Counted from the stretch's first letter, positions 1 to 9,520 are shown. The stretch is DNA of 64,000 nt from CAWJHE01 sp963842455 (GCA_963842455.1 CAWJHE010000014.1:558001-622000); one strand, 5' to 3'. A program made the numbers and translations. The notes: a model not told the origin generated them from the letters alone.

Positions 1-3000
1 TTACGGAAGACAAGACCAGCGTAGATTTGTCTGAAGCAGAGACAGTGCTGCCATCCTGGCTGAACAACACGGGAGATCGCGAACAGTCTGAAGAAGCAGA
101 CGAGATCCCCGACTGGCTAGCTGCTCCCGCTGAGGAAGCGAAGCCGTCTGGGATGAGGACGCCGCCGAAGAAACCGAAGCCGAACTGGCCGCAGAGATCC
201 CCGACTGGTTGGCTGCCCCCGCTGAGGAAGTCAAAGCCGCCTGGGATGAGGACGCCGCCGAAGAAACGGAAGCCGAACTAGCCGCAGAGATCCCCGACTG
301 GCTGGCTGCCCCCGCTGAGGAAGTCAAAGCCGCCTGGGATGAGGACGCCGCCGAAGAAACCGAAGCCGAACTGGCCGCAGACATTCCCGATTGGCTGTCC
401 GCCCCCGCTGAGGAGGCAAAGACCGTCTGGGATGAGAACGCCGCCGAAGAAACCCAAGCCGAGATGGCCTCAGAAATCCCCGATTGGTTGTCCGCCCCCG
501 CTGAAGAAGCAGAAGCTGCCTGGGATGAGAACGCCGCCGAAGAAACCCAAGCCGAACTGGCTGCAGACATTCCCGATTGGCTGTCCGCCCCCACCGAAGA
601 AGCAGAAGCTGCCTGGGATGAGAACGCCGCCGAAGAAACCCAAGCCGAACTGGCTGCAGACATCCCCGATTGGCTAGTCCGCCCCCGCTGAAGAAGCAAA
701 GCTGCCTGGGATGAGACCGCCGCAGAAGAAACCCAAGCCGAACTGGCTGCAGACATCCCCGATTGGCTAGCCGCCCCCGCTGACGAAGCCAAGACCGTCT
801 GGGATGAGAACGCCGCCGAAGAAACCCAAGCCGAACTGGCTGCAGATATTCCCGATTGGCTATCAGCCCCCGCTGAGGAAGCAAAAGACCGTCTGGGATG
901 AAGACCCCAACCGAAGAAACCCAAGCCGAACTGGCTGCAGATATTCCCGATTGGCTATCAGCCCCCACTGAGGAGGCAAAGACCGTCTGGGATGAGAATG
1001 CCGCCGAAGAAACCCAAGCCGAACTGGCTGCAGAAATCCCCGATTGGCTGTCCGCCCCCGCTGAGGAAGCAGAAGCTGCCTGGGATGAGAACGCCGCCGA
1101 AGAAACCCAAGCTGAACTGGCTGCAGACATTCCCGATTGGCTGTCCGCCCCCGCTGAGGAAGGCAAAGACCGTCTGGGATGAGAATGCCGCCGAAGAACC
1201 CCAAGCCGAACTGGCCTGCAGAAATCCCTGATTGGCTGTCCGCCCCCGCCGAAGAAGCAGAAGCTGCCTGGGATGAGAACGCCGCCGAAGAAACCGAAGC
1301 CGAACTAGCCGCAGACATCCCTGATTGGCTAGCCGCCCCCGCTGACGAAGCCAAGACCGTCTGGGATGAGGACGCCGCCGAAGAAACGGAAGCCGAACTG
1401 GCCGCAGAGATCCCCGATTGGCTGTCTGCCCCCGCTGACGAAACCAAGACCGCCTGGGATGAGGACGCCGCCGAAGAAACCGAAGCTGAGATGGCCTCAG
1501 AAATCCCCGATTGGCTGTCCGCCCCAGCTGACGAAGCTATAACCGCCTGGGATGAGACTCCAACCGAAGAAACCGAAGCTGAGATGGCTGCCGACATCCC
1601 TGATTGGCTCTCGCACTTGGATGAGCCTGAGCCAACCATGGAGGACACTCGCCCTTCAAAAACATCGCTGGCTATGGCGCAAAAAGAGACGGACATCGAA
1701 AATATCGACCAGCTCAGCCAGCTATTCGATGCTGACCAATCCGAGACCCCAGAGCCAGAAATGGAATCCTTAACAGCCAAGTTGGATACCGTTCTTCAGA
1801 CGGATGAAGCAGACGAATTGGAAGTGCCAGATGAAGATGATCAAGCCTTCGCCTGGTTGGAAGGACTGGCAGCCAGGCAAGGGGCTGATCAGGAAACTCT
1901 TTTCAGCGACGAGGCGCAAACCCAAGAAGCGCCCGATTGGATCCTGGAGGCTGCCAGTGAATCAAAGCCGATCAGCGATGTCGAGCTTGAATACCTGGAA
2001 CCCGAGACCCCAAAAAGGTCACAGACTGAATTGGAATGGCAGGCCGAGGAGTTCGAAGAACCACTACCAACCGCTGAAAGCGCAGCCTTAACAGCAGAGA
2101 TAGAAGATGTCGTAGAACCAGGGCAGGTTGAAGCAGCCATTTCTGAATTAGAGGAAATGGATGATGCATTTGCCTGGTTAGAAAGCCTGGCAGCCAAGCA
2201 AGGCGCTGATGAAGCCCTGCTGCTGAAACCCGAAGAGCGCCAGTCTGAAGCGCCCGAATGGGTCCGACTAGAAAGCCTGGAGCAGGCTGCTGAACCAGAA
2301 GCGATTCAAGAGACGTCACAAGAAAGCGAAGAGATCTCAGAGCAGATGTTAATTTCTGCAGAGCTCGAGACGGACACTGAGCCGCCCATCCAGGAACTCG
2401 ATACCCAGGAAACAGTGATAGCCTGGTCCCCGGCAGAGCCTGAGCCAGCGACCCTGCTCTCGGAACCTGATGAAATCAGCCTGATTGAGCAAGTGTCCGA
2501 ACCCAGCGAAATCGAAACAACGGGGGAAGCAGCAGTCATGGAAGAATCACCCGAAGAGGAAGCAGTTGCAGCCGAAATATGGGGTGATGAAGAAGTTACG
2601 GAAGATCTGTTCAAACCCGAAGAGATTATTTCCGAAAAAGCGGATGAGACGAAATTCACGAAAGAGATTTCTGGACCTGAAGCGGTTGAGCTTGAAGCGC
2701 CAGAATTGGCACATTTGGAAGAAGAAAGCCCGGACAGTGAGGAAATACCCGAATTGCCCGCCTGGCTTGCGGATGCTGAGCCAACCCCTGAAGATGAAGT
2801 TCTGGAATGGACACCTCCATCCCGCATGCTAAAACCGGTAGAGCTTAACCAGGCTTCACTGGTCGAACTGGAACGTCTGCCTGGCGTTGGTTTTCGATTG
2901 GCGCAAGAAATTATCGCTTTCCGTGACCAACACGGTCACTTCAATAGCCTGGAGAAATTAGCTGAAGTGCCTGGCGCAGATGATTTGAACCTGGAAGCGT

Positions 3001-3341
3001 TAGCGCCTTTCCTGATTTTACCTGAGCCAGTTGAAGCGATTGTTGAAGAGGCAGTCTCTACGCCTGCTTTAACTTTCGCTCAGGCAGCAGACGTGCCAGA
3101 GCTGGAACCCGCCCGCCAGGCATTGCTCCAAGGCGATCTGGAAGCTGGGGTTCAGATTTACAACCAACTGATTGAAAGCCAGCATGCACTGCCGGATGTC
3201 ATCCAGGATTTGGGAGAAGCAGTCAAAGTCCATCCGGATTCATTCGAATTATGGCAGAGCCTGGGAGACGCCTACCAGCGCTCCTACCAGGTCCGAGAGG
3301 CGTTAGCAGCCTACTTAAAGGCTCAGGAGTTATTAGGCTAA
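1..3341 (+). CDS. Acidic repeat protein with HhH and TPR C-terminus (5' partial, frameshifted)
   Basis: The reading frame is open to the left edge, so the N-terminus is missing. From about 105 to 1615 there are 17 copies of a 31-residue unit beginning IPDWL and containing a W-D-E core and a run of Glu/Ala. Two longer units follow with a DDAFAWLE-LAA-QGADE core (about 1830-1940 and 2155-2250), then acidic linker, a ComEA-like helix-hairpin-helix segment (about 2833-3020, LPGVG motif) and a TPR-like C-terminus (about 3105-3338). Indels inside the repeats break the frame near 140, 675/700 (compensating), 885-902, 1161 and 1215; from 1215 to the stop it is intact. HhH and TPR parts suggest a scaffolding role, but no function is assigned. 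Domain reading is secure; the function is unknown. Confidence 0.75.
105..1615 (+). repeat. 17 tandem 93-bp coding repeats (31-codon IPDWL unit)
   Basis: Units start (first base of the IPDWL codon run) at 105, 197, 290, 383, 476, 569, 662, 755, 848, 943, 1036, 1129, 1224, 1317, 1410, 1503 and 1596. Spacing is 93 bp except 92 (first), 95 (848 to 943) and 95 (1129 to 1224), which is where the frame breaks lie. Units are nearly identical at DNA level, so they spread by recent duplication or are kept alike by conversion. Confidence 0.9.
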
Positions 3342-3379
3342 GTTTTCTGATACAATTAATTGCATAACCTGAAACACGA

Positions 3380-3434
3380 AACGTGGTACGGCTCGCTGCT
3401 GTCATCCCTCCGCCTGCTGTATCACGTTTGTTTG
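3380..3434 (+). terminator. 13-bp stem-loop between the repeat protein and ndk
   Basis: Bases 3380-3392 pair with 3416-3428 over 13 positions (two G-U pairs), enclosing a 23-nt loop, followed by a broken T-run (GTTTGTTTG). It is either the terminator of the upstream gene or a structure in the ndk leader; the interrupted T-run leaves this open. Confidence 0.5.
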
Positions 3435-3459
3435 TGAACTTATTCTATTGGAGGAAAAC

Positions 3460-3909
3460 ATGGAAAAAACATTGGTACTGGTAAAACCGGACGGCGTCCA
3501 GCGCGGTCTGATTGGTGAAGTCATCGCCCGTTTAGAGCGCCGTGGTCTGCGCCTGGTTGGGGCAAAATTCTTGCAGGTCAGCCAAGAGCTGGCCGAGACG
3601 CATTACGCCGTGCACAAAGGTAAACCCTTTTACGAGAAGCTGATCAAATACATCACCTCCGCCCCGGTGATGGCGATGGCCTGGGAAGGCCCTAATGCAG
3701 TGGCAGCCGTGCGCCAGACGATGGGCGCCACCCGTCCTACTGAAGCGGCACCCGGCTCACTGCGCCACGATTTCGCCCTGGAAGTGGGCCGCAACCTGAC
3801 CCACGGCTCCGATTCGGTCGAGAATGGTGAGATCGAAGTCGCCTTGTGGTTCAAACCTGAGGAACTGGTCTCCTGGAGTCGCGAAGTCGACCCCTGGATT
3901 TTTGAATAA
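3460..3909 (+). CDS. ndk: Nucleoside diphosphate kinase
   Basis: Transfers the gamma-phosphate of ATP to nucleoside diphosphates through a phosphohistidine, balancing NTP pools in the cytoplasm. The 149-residue protein is full length for the family. It shows the N-terminal KTLVLVKPDGVQRGL strand-loop, the GATRP-EAAPGSLRHDF segment and the active-site histidine in NLTHGSDS. The start is the ATG at 3460, placed 5 nt after a strong GGAGG; the frame extends upstream to a TTG at 3448, but that would bury the ribosome site. It is followed by a clear terminator and stands as a single gene. Confidence 0.97.
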   Translation: MEKTLVLVKPDGVQRGLIGEVIARLERRGLRLVGAKFLQVSQELAETHYAVHKGKPFYEKLIKYITSAPVMAMAWEGPNAVAAVRQTMGATRPTEAAPGSLRHDFALEVGRNLTHGSDSVENGEIEVALWFKPEELVSWSREVDPWIFE

Positions 3910-3928
3910 AATACCGCCCGTTCAATTT

Positions 3929-3967
3929 CAGCGCTCCCCAAAACCAAAGCGGGGGCGCTGTTTTTTT
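3929..3967 (+). terminator. Rho-independent terminator of ndk
   Basis: A GC-rich stem (3929-3938 with 3951-3960, 10 bp including one G-U) is followed by seven T at 3961-3967, 20 bp after the ndk stop. Confidence 0.9.
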
Positions 3968-4057
3968 CTGTTTTGAAGTAAAATAACCAACCTGACTTAA
4001 AAATCGGGTGATGGCAATCGATAGATTTCATCACCCACATTCAAAGGAAGCAATTTA

Positions 4058-6041
4058 ATGGTATTGCAAGCAAATGAGATTCAGAATGTCTTAGACAAAA
4101 TCCTCTTCCAGGTGCAAAAGCCTGGACGTTACACCGGCGGCGAGATCAACCAGGTGGTAAAAGATTGGGATCAGATCGACACGAAAGTCGCCCTGGTTTT
4201 CCCGGACCTGTATGATCTGGGCATGTCAAACCTGGGCTGGGCGATCCTGTACGATCTGCTCAACCAGCGCTCCGACGTTCTTGCCGAGCGAGCTTTTGCC
4301 CCAGCCGCCGACATGGAAGCCCTGATGCGCGCATGCGGTTTACCCCTTTATGCACTGGAAAGTAAACAGCCGCTTTCCGCCTTCGATATCATCGGCTTCT
4401 CTCTGCCCTACGAGACCATCTACACCAACACGCTTAACCTGTTAGATCTGGCAGGCATCCCGCTTTTCTCATCCGAACGCGATGAAAGTCACCCCCTGGT
4501 GATTGCCGGCGGGCATGCCTGCTATAACCCGGAACCGATGCACGCTTTCATTGACGCCTTTGTGATCGGTGAAGGTGAAGAGGTTATCCAGGATATCGTC
4601 AATACTTACCAGGCCTGGAAATCCAGCGGGGCGACCAGGCAAAGACCTGCTACTCGACCTGGCCCAGATCTGGGGCGTGTACATCCCGACGCTGTACCAG
4701 GCACATTATCATGCAGATGGGACCTTCGATCGCCTGGAAAAACTGGACAGAAAAGCGCCAACAAGCGTAGTTAAACGCATGGTCGCTAAGCTGCCGCCAC
4801 CCACCACGCGCTTGATTGTGCCTTATATCGACACAGTGCACAATCGCGCTCCGATAGAGATTATGCGCGGCTGTACGCGCGGCTGCCGCTTCTGCCACGC
4901 CGGGATGATCAACCGCCCGGTGCGCGAAAGGCCAGTGGCGGAAATCCTGGATGCGGCTGAGCAAGCCCTGGCCAACACCGGCTACGAAGAACTTGGCCTG
5001 TTATCGCTTTCCAGTTCCGACTATACGCACATCCTCGAGCTGGTCAACGCCATGTCGGAGCGTTTCAAAGGGCAGCATGTCAATATTTCCCTGCCCTCCT
5101 TGCGCATCGAATCCTTCTCTGTGGATCTGATGGATGCGCTTATGGATTCGCGCCGTAGCGGCTTCACCCTGGCGCCAGAGGCGGCCAGCGAGCGCATGCG
5201 CGAAATCATTAACAAGCCCATGCAAACCCAGCAAATCCTGGAAACCGCCCGCGCCATCTATTCACGTGGCTGGCATAATATCAAGCTTTACTTCATGATC
5301 GGTCACCCCTCCGAAACCCTGGAGGATGTGCAGGCTATCATTGACCTGTGCAAAGCCGTATTGGCTGAAGGGCGCAAAGTCATCGGCAATCGCGCCCAGG
5401 TCAGCGCTGGAGTGAGCACCTTCATCCCCAAACCGCACACCCCCTTCCAATGGGTCTCCTGCGATACGGACGATCAAATCCGCAGCAAGCAGGATCTGCT
5501 ACGCAAATACCTGCGCGGTAATGGCTTGAAGCTGACCTGGAATGCCCCAGAGGAAACCTTGCTGGAAGCCTGGTTATCGCGCGGCGACCGGCGTATGGCG
5601 CAGGTCATCTACCAGGCGTGGAAATCCGGGGCAAAATTCGACGCATGGAAGGAATACTTCCGTTTTGATTTGTGGCTGCAAGCTTTTGACCAGGCAGGTC
5701 TAGACCCAGCCTTCTACACCCATCGCGAACGCCCCATTGATGAAACCTTTCCATGGGAGCATATTAGTACTGCCGTGCGCAAAAAATATCTCACAGAAGA
5801 TTACTTGTGGAGCCTGCAAGGAAAAACACGTGTCGATTGCCGCCAGAACTGCTATGCCTGTGGCATTTTGCCCACCTTTGCCGATCTGCGCCGGCAGAAC
5901 CCTGGAGAAGTGTGGCAGTGCCCGGAAGTCAAAAGCAAACGCATCCCGGTCAGCCAGATCAAAGCCGTCCAAGCGGAAACCATCCAGGAACTGCCCCTGG
6001 AATTGGCGCATCAATCGGAGGCAAACCAGCCATGCGATTAA
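4058..6041 (+). CDS. TIGR03960-family B12-binding-like radical SAM protein (frameshifted)
   Basis: The N-terminal part (4058 to about 4630) is a cobalamin-binding-like Rossmann domain (FPDLYDLGMSNLGW, GEGEEV). The radical SAM core follows with the cluster motif GCTRGCRFC (CxxxCxxC) at about 4869-4895, and the C-terminus carries a CYACGI cysteine pair. One extra base near 4635 (around the GGCAAAG after GCGACCA) breaks the gene into two overlapping frames; removing one G restores a continuous protein of about 660 residues. It overlaps the next gene by 10 bp. The family is named for its constant partnership with TIGR03936; its substrate is not established here. The frame break looks like an assembly indel because both halves are well conserved. 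Confidence 0.88.
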
Positions 6042-6662
6042 GGATCAGCTTTGCCAAGAACGACCTGATGCGCTTCACCGGTCACCTGGACCTGCACCGC
6101 GCCTGGGAAAGAATTTTCCGCCGCGCCGCTTTGCCCCTGGCTTACACACAGGGTTTTAGCCCGCACCCGCGCATCAACCTGGCCTCCGCCCTGCCGCTGG
6201 GTTTCACCAGTGAAGCCGAGCTGGTGGATGTGTGGCTGGAAGAAGAGCTCCCCCTGGACGAGATTGCCCGGTCGTTAACCCGCGCCATCCCGCCCGGCAT
6301 CCAGATTACAGAAATCCAGAGCATAACAGAGCGCCTGCCCAGTTTGCAAAGCAGCTTGGAATCTAGCGAATTCGTGGTCACTTTCTTGGAAGAAACCGCC
6401 GGAGCTGCGAGAACAGGTACAGCGCTTGATGGAGGCGGATAGCCTGCCGCGCACCCGCCGCAACAAGCCTTATGATCTGCGCCCGCTGATCGAGGCGCTC
6501 GAGGTGTTGCCAGCCACCGAAGAAGGATATCCCTGCCTGCGCATGCTGCTCTCCGCCCAGGAGGGCGCCACAGGTCGCCCAGAGGAAGTGCTGGATTGCA
6601 TGGGCATCCCGGTTGAAGAGTGTCGCGTACACCGCACTGGTCTTTTCTTTGATCGCGGATGA
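6032..6662 (+). CDS. TIGR03936 / DUF2344 radical SAM-linked protein (frameshifted)
   Basis: The start ATG at 6032 overlaps the stop of the radical SAM gene, so the two are translationally coupled. The N-terminus MRLRISFAKNDLMRFTGHLDLHRAWERIFRRA and the SPHPRI-LASALPLG segment are typical of this family, which is usually the partner of TIGR03960. The frame shifts near 6400-6408 (just after LEETAG); the second frame continues to 6662 with RRNKPYDLRPLIEALEV. Joined, the protein is about 210 residues, the usual size. Function unknown beyond its association; tRNA or cofactor modification is often supposed but is not shown by the sequence. Confidence 0.85.
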
Positions 6663-6665
6663 TAT

Positions 6666-6765
6666 GCTTATCGCACTTTGTGGGTCATGCAAAATGATCC
6701 GCAAGCATAAATTTCAAAGAGAAAGTTATGCGTACCTGGCGAGCTTTGCGAGAGATCAAGAAAGA
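6666..6765 (+). repeat. Dispersed intergenic repeat, single copy
   Basis: This stretch directly after the stop at 6662 matches the tandem array at 39955-40375: shared blocks are ATCGCACTT, CATGCAAA-TGATC, GAAAG, and GCTTTGCGAGAGAT. The first part can form a stem (TATGCTT near 6663 with AAGCATA near 6702). It is diverged but clearly the same family. The rest of the 6663-6928 gap holds no credible gene. Confidence 0.7.
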
Positions 6766-6928
6766 ATTGGGGGGAATAAACGGGAAAAAACTAGAACCAG
6801 AAAATATCAAGATTAGCAAAGAGGTATTGAAAAACTTCGTGATGCTTTGTGTACCTTCGGGGCTAAGAATTCTCTTAGCCACTTGCAGTATGATCAAGGC
6901 GTGGTAGAATAGGCACGCACAAAAGTTA

Positions 6929-7000
6929 GCCCCCATAGCTCAGTGGATAGAGCGTTGCCCTCCGGAGGCAAAAACCCGCGTTCGAGTCGCGGTGGGGGTA
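6929..7000 (+). tRNA. tRNA-Arg (CCG)
   Basis: The cloverleaf is complete: acceptor GCCCCCA with TGGGGGT (one G-U at the first pair), D-arm GCTC-AGTGGA-GAGC, anticodon loop CTCCGGA with anticodon CCG (reads CGG), and T-arm with TTCGAGTC. The discriminator base is A at 7000; CCA is not encoded. Confidence 0.95.
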
Positions 7001-7006
7001 CTTCAG

Positions 7007-7047
7007 CAAGCTGCCCAGGATAACATCCGGCAGCTTGTTTTTATTTT
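7007..7047 (+). terminator. Terminator of tRNA-Arg
   Basis: A 9-bp stem (CAAGCTGCC at 7007-7015 with GGCAGCTTG at 7029-7037) is followed by a T-rich tail from 7038. Confidence 0.85.
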
Positions 7048-7226
7048 GCACCAAAATCTTACTACTCCCTTTTAGATCACCAAGTTTAACCGAATAGATA
7101 AAAAACTAAGCCCGTCACAACATGGATCGGGATGATTGCCTTTTGTACCCTGCAATCCAAGGATATTGGTTTCCATCATGGCTTAAGTTCATCAAGCCAA
7201 ATTTAACCCAGAAATCCGGAATATCT

Positions 7227-7255
7227 TTTACGTTTTCCTGTGTTCATGTTATACT
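7227..7255 (+). promoter_or_regulatory. Putative promoter of the SpoVT-AbrB/Doc module
   Basis: TTTACG (7227-7232), 17 bp, TATACT (7250-7255), 37 bp before the antitoxin ATG. The -35 box is weak. The rest of 7048-7291 shows nothing convincing. Confidence 0.4.
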
Positions 7256-7291
7256 TATCACGTCCTTACACTGTCAGCACACGGAGGGAAA

Positions 7292-7537
7292 ATGGCGCGC
7301 AAAGTTTTTCGGACCGGAAACAGCATGGTCGTATCCTTGCCTCGCGAGGCGCTTGAATACTTAGGTCTGCACGCCGGTGCAGAGATTGAACTCAATATTG
7401 ATCGGGAAAACCAACAGGTGACCATCCGGCCACTGGAAAAATCACTGCCCTACCCAGGCATTGATGAGATTTTTGCTCGCCAAATTTCAGAATTTATCGA
7501 ACAGTATCGACCTGCCTTGCAAAAACTATCTGATTAA
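7292..7537 (+). CDS. SpoVT-AbrB (MazE-like) antitoxin
   Basis: An 81-residue protein with the swapped-hairpin AbrB fold: RKVFRTGNSMVVSLPREALEYLGLHAGAEIEL. Such proteins bind their own promoter as dimers and neutralise the toxin through the C-terminus. The ATG at 7292 follows GGAGGG. The next gene, a Doc/Fic-type toxin, starts 3 bp after its stop, which fits an AbrB-Doc addiction module. Confidence 0.88.
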   Translation: MARKVFRTGNSMVVSLPREALEYLGLHAGAEIELNIDRENQQVTIRPLEKSLPYPGIDEIFARQISEFIEQYRPALQKLSD

Positions 7538-7540
7538 AAT

Positions 7541-7928
7541 ATGAATTACCTGACCGCCGATCAGGTGCTGTTTATCCATTATCGGCTGATTTCAGAGACG
7601 GGCGGGAAACACGGTGTTAATGATCCTGCCGGGTTGGCATCTATCCTACGCCATACACGGACCAGCCAGGATGAGGCCCTGTCCCCCCAAACAGCTTTTT
7701 CGCTCTGCAGCCAATTTGTTAACCAGCCTGGTGAACACATCTATTTTCAGCGACGGTAACCTGGCGACTGCTATCGCCGTGACCGATCTCTTTCTGCGCG
7801 CCAATGGTTACCGCTTGGCCGTGGACCAGCAGTCACTGCAAGATGTGTTAGTTAAAATCAAACGAGGGGATTTGGAGATAAGCCAGATAGAACGCTGGCT
7901 TAAATATTTTTCATCATCTCTGGATTAA
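7541..7928 (+). pseudogene. Doc-type Fic-fold toxin, frameshifted and with degenerate active motif
   Basis: The N-terminal half (7541 to about 7745) reads MNYLTADQVLFIHYRLISETGG and NDPAGLASIL, typical of Doc death-on-curing toxins that phosphorylate EF-Tu. A frame break near 7745 falls in the active-site loop; the second frame continues SDGNLATAIAVTDLFLRANGYRL to 7928. The family motif HxF-D(A/G)NKR should lie at this point, but here DGN is followed by LAT, so the Lys and Arg that hold the nucleotide phosphates are absent. Both defects together suggest an inactive or atypical toxin. The frame break alone could be a sequencing error; the NKR change could not be fixed by one base. Confidence 0.7.
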
Positions 7929-7984
7929 CAGAACCCAGGGATTCAAATTTTCCATTCCCACTAACGATGAAACCTTGGCTGAGT

Positions 7985-8323
7985 TTATAAGAGATCCATG
8001 TCCTCAATAAAAGTGATCAACTCAGGAATATCTTTTCTGACAATTATCCAAAGGATGTCAAAATCAACCTGATCATAGCCATGTATTAATCGATTGCGTA
8101 AACCAATCATCTGCAACCACGGTAGCTGCGAATACTCTGAACGAAAATCATCTGGCATCCGATTAGCTGCTTCGCCAATGATTTCTAACAAACGCGAAAC
8201 AGCAAGATTTAGCATTCGATCTCGATCTAAATCATCTCTGCTTTTCCCCTCTGTAATTGAGATTATTTCTTTAGAATAGCTGTATATTTGCCTTAATATG
8301 ATAAGAGTATTATGCTTGCTCAT
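7985..8323 (-). CDS. HepT-like HEPN ribonuclease toxin (DUF86)
   Basis: A 112-residue all-helical protein with the HEPN catalytic motif Rx4H seen as RNRLIHGY near residues 75-82, and the usual LLEIIGEAANRM helix. HEPN toxins cleave RNA, and their paired MNT proteins block them by modifying the Tyr close to this motif. The start overlaps the MNT gene stop by 14 bp, so both are one transcript. Confidence 0.88.
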   Translation of the reverse strand: MSKHNTLIILRQIYSYSKEIISITEGKSRDDLDRDRMLNLAVSRLLEIIGEAANRMPDDFRSEYSQLPWLQMIGLRNRLIHGYDQVDFDILWIIVRKDIPELITFIEDMDLL

Positions 8324-8615
8324 ATGCGACCACCGCTTCCACCGAGACAGACTGGCGGATATCCGGGCTCAGAAAGTTTGGCGTTTGCAGATCCACCTTT
8401 CTTCCCAATAATTCTGATAACTGCGCTTCGATGAGAAAAAAGTCCAGACCTGGTGTATGACCTGGCTCAAATTCTACTAGAACATCAATGTCGCTTTGCG
8501 GAGAAAAATCCTGTCGCAGGTAGGAGCCAAAAAACGAAAGCTTTCGAATATGGTGAATTTTACAGAATGACACCAATTCTTTTTTGGAAATTTTTGGTTT
8601 TTGAGTCGTATTCAT
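8310..8615 (-). CDS. MNT-type minimal nucleotidyltransferase antitoxin
   Basis: A 101-residue nucleotidyltransferase with the signature FGSYLRQDF-x4-SDIDVLVEF: GS motif and the DxD pair that holds the metal. Proteins of this type inactivate HepT by adding AMP to it. A perfect TATAAT lies exactly 6 nt before the ATG with no ribosome site, so the transcript may be leaderless (see findings). It forms a module with the overlapping HEPN gene. Confidence 0.9.
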   Translation of the reverse strand: MNTTQKPKISKKELVSFCKIHHIRKLSFFGSYLRQDFSPQSDIDVLVEFEPGHTPGLDFFLIEAQLSELLGRKVDLQTPNFLSPDIRQSVSVEAVVAYEQA

Positions 8616-8621
8616 ATCTTG

Positions 8622-8627
8622 ATTATA
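8622..8627 (-). promoter_or_regulatory. TATAAT box placed for a leaderless MNT transcript
   Basis: Read on the minus strand, TATAAT is followed by six bases and then the ATG at 8615, which puts the expected transcription start at the A of the start codon. A TTGATA about 19 bp upstream is a loose -35. Confidence 0.5.
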
Positions 8628-8648
8628 GCGGAAATATTGGTTTTTTTA

Positions 8649-9068
8649 TCAATCCCATGGATTGATCACACGCACACCACTGGGCTGAAAGTCATTCACG
8701 TTGCGCGTTGATACAACCAGGTTGTTCTGCAATGCGCTGGCGATGATCAAAGAATCCATGACACTGAGCGGCTTTCCCTGGCTCTCCATGCGAGTGGTTA
8801 ATGATCCCCATAAAAGCATGGTCTCAGAATCAATAGCCAGGGTGCGATCCGCAAAACGCTGCAGCAAACCCTGGTTCAGCCAATGGATTAATTCTATCTT
8901 CCGAGCAGAATCAGGCAGGCGCTCAATCCCACGCTGGATTACTCCAATTGTAATAACGCTGATGAAAAGGTTCTCTTCCGAAACGCTGTTAAGCCAATCG
9001 ATCACCCGTTGGTCCGGTTGGCGCCGGGTGAATTCGGAAAGTACACAGGTATCCAATAAATAGTTCAT
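8649..9068 (-). CDS. PIN-domain toxin (VapC/FitB-like ribonuclease)
   Basis: A 139-residue PIN domain. The N-terminal MNYLLDTCVLSEF supplies the first acidic residue, LFISVITIGVIQRGIERL the usual Glu region (weakened, since VIQRGIE replaces the commoner E-xxxG), and MDSLIIASALQNNLVVSTRNVNDF the C-terminal acidic residues. PIN toxins cut RNA, often initiator tRNA. The ATG overlaps the antitoxin stop (ATGA at 9065-9068). Confidence 0.88.
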   Translation of the reverse strand: MNYLLDTCVLSEFTRRQPDQRVIDWLNSVSEENLFISVITIGVIQRGIERLPDSARKIELIHWLNQGLLQRFADRTLAIDSETMLLWGSLTTRMESQGKPLSVMDSLIIASALQNNLVVSTRNVNDFQPSGVRVINPWD

Positions 9069-9322
9069 GCTTCGATCTCGAGATCGCGTGGCAGGCTCTG
9101 ATCTCTCTCGATTTCCAGGCTCGAGCCGCGCAGAGGCGAATCAAGGAGAAACTGCACCAGGCTATCCTCGGGCTTGATCATGCGCTGGTATTCATCATAA
9201 GGAAGTATGACAACCGTTTTACGACCGCGGCGAGTGACGATTTGCACTCCTTGAGCAAGTGCTTTTTCTACCACCTCGCTGAACCGGCTTTTCGCTTCTT
9301 GAAGCTGCCAGATATTGTTCAT
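9065..9322 (-). CDS. Phd/YefM-family antitoxin
   Basis: An 85-residue protein beginning MNNIWQLQEAKSRFSEVVEKAL, the standard Phd/YefM DNA-binding fold, with IVTRRGRKTVVILPYDEYQRM in the second half. The ATG at 9322 follows AGGAGG. It overlaps the PIN toxin by 4 bp. Its promoter carries three 9-bp direct repeats that are probable operator sites for autorepression. Confidence 0.9.
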   Translation of the reverse strand: MNNIWQLQEAKSRFSEVVEKALAQGVQIVTRRGRKTVVILPYDEYQRMIKPEDSLVQFLLDSPLRGSSLEIERDQSLPRDLEIEA

Positions 9323-9343
9323 GGTTACCTCCTGTTTTACCAA

Positions 9344-9405
9344 TCTGACTAGTCTGACTAGTCTATCTAGGCCGTTATTATAACATGTCTCGCTCCAATC
9401 CACAA
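9344..9405 (-). promoter_or_regulatory. Promoter and triple-repeat operator of the Phd/PIN module
   Basis: On the minus strand TTGTGG (9405-9400), 17 bp, TATAAT (9382-9377) forms a good promoter. Immediately downstream, on the plus strand, lie three 9-bp direct repeats: TCTGACTAG at 9344-9352 and 9353-9361, and TCTATCTAG at 9362-9370, each pair forming an ACTAGT palindrome at the joint. Their place between -10 and the antitoxin start fits autorepressor binding sites. Confidence 0.65.
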
Positions 9406-9520
9406 TAACTTCTGGTGTCTTTTACTCGAGAGAGATGTAAAAGTAAACATGGGAATTGATCACTCGATGTATGGTTTAGTTCCCTTGCACATCCATACCA
9501 GGCGCATTATAGTTAACTGG

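Noticed and set aside
1..1780. Long minus-strand open frames rich in Ser/Ala over the repeat region
   Set aside because: They are antisense shadows of the IPDWL repeats, low in complexity, and have no ribosome sites; the plus strand continues into HhH and TPR domains.
7122..7364. 80-residue plus-strand frame before the SpoVT-AbrB gene
   Set aside because: No ribosome site, no family features, and it overlaps the promoter and start of the clear antitoxin gene in another frame.
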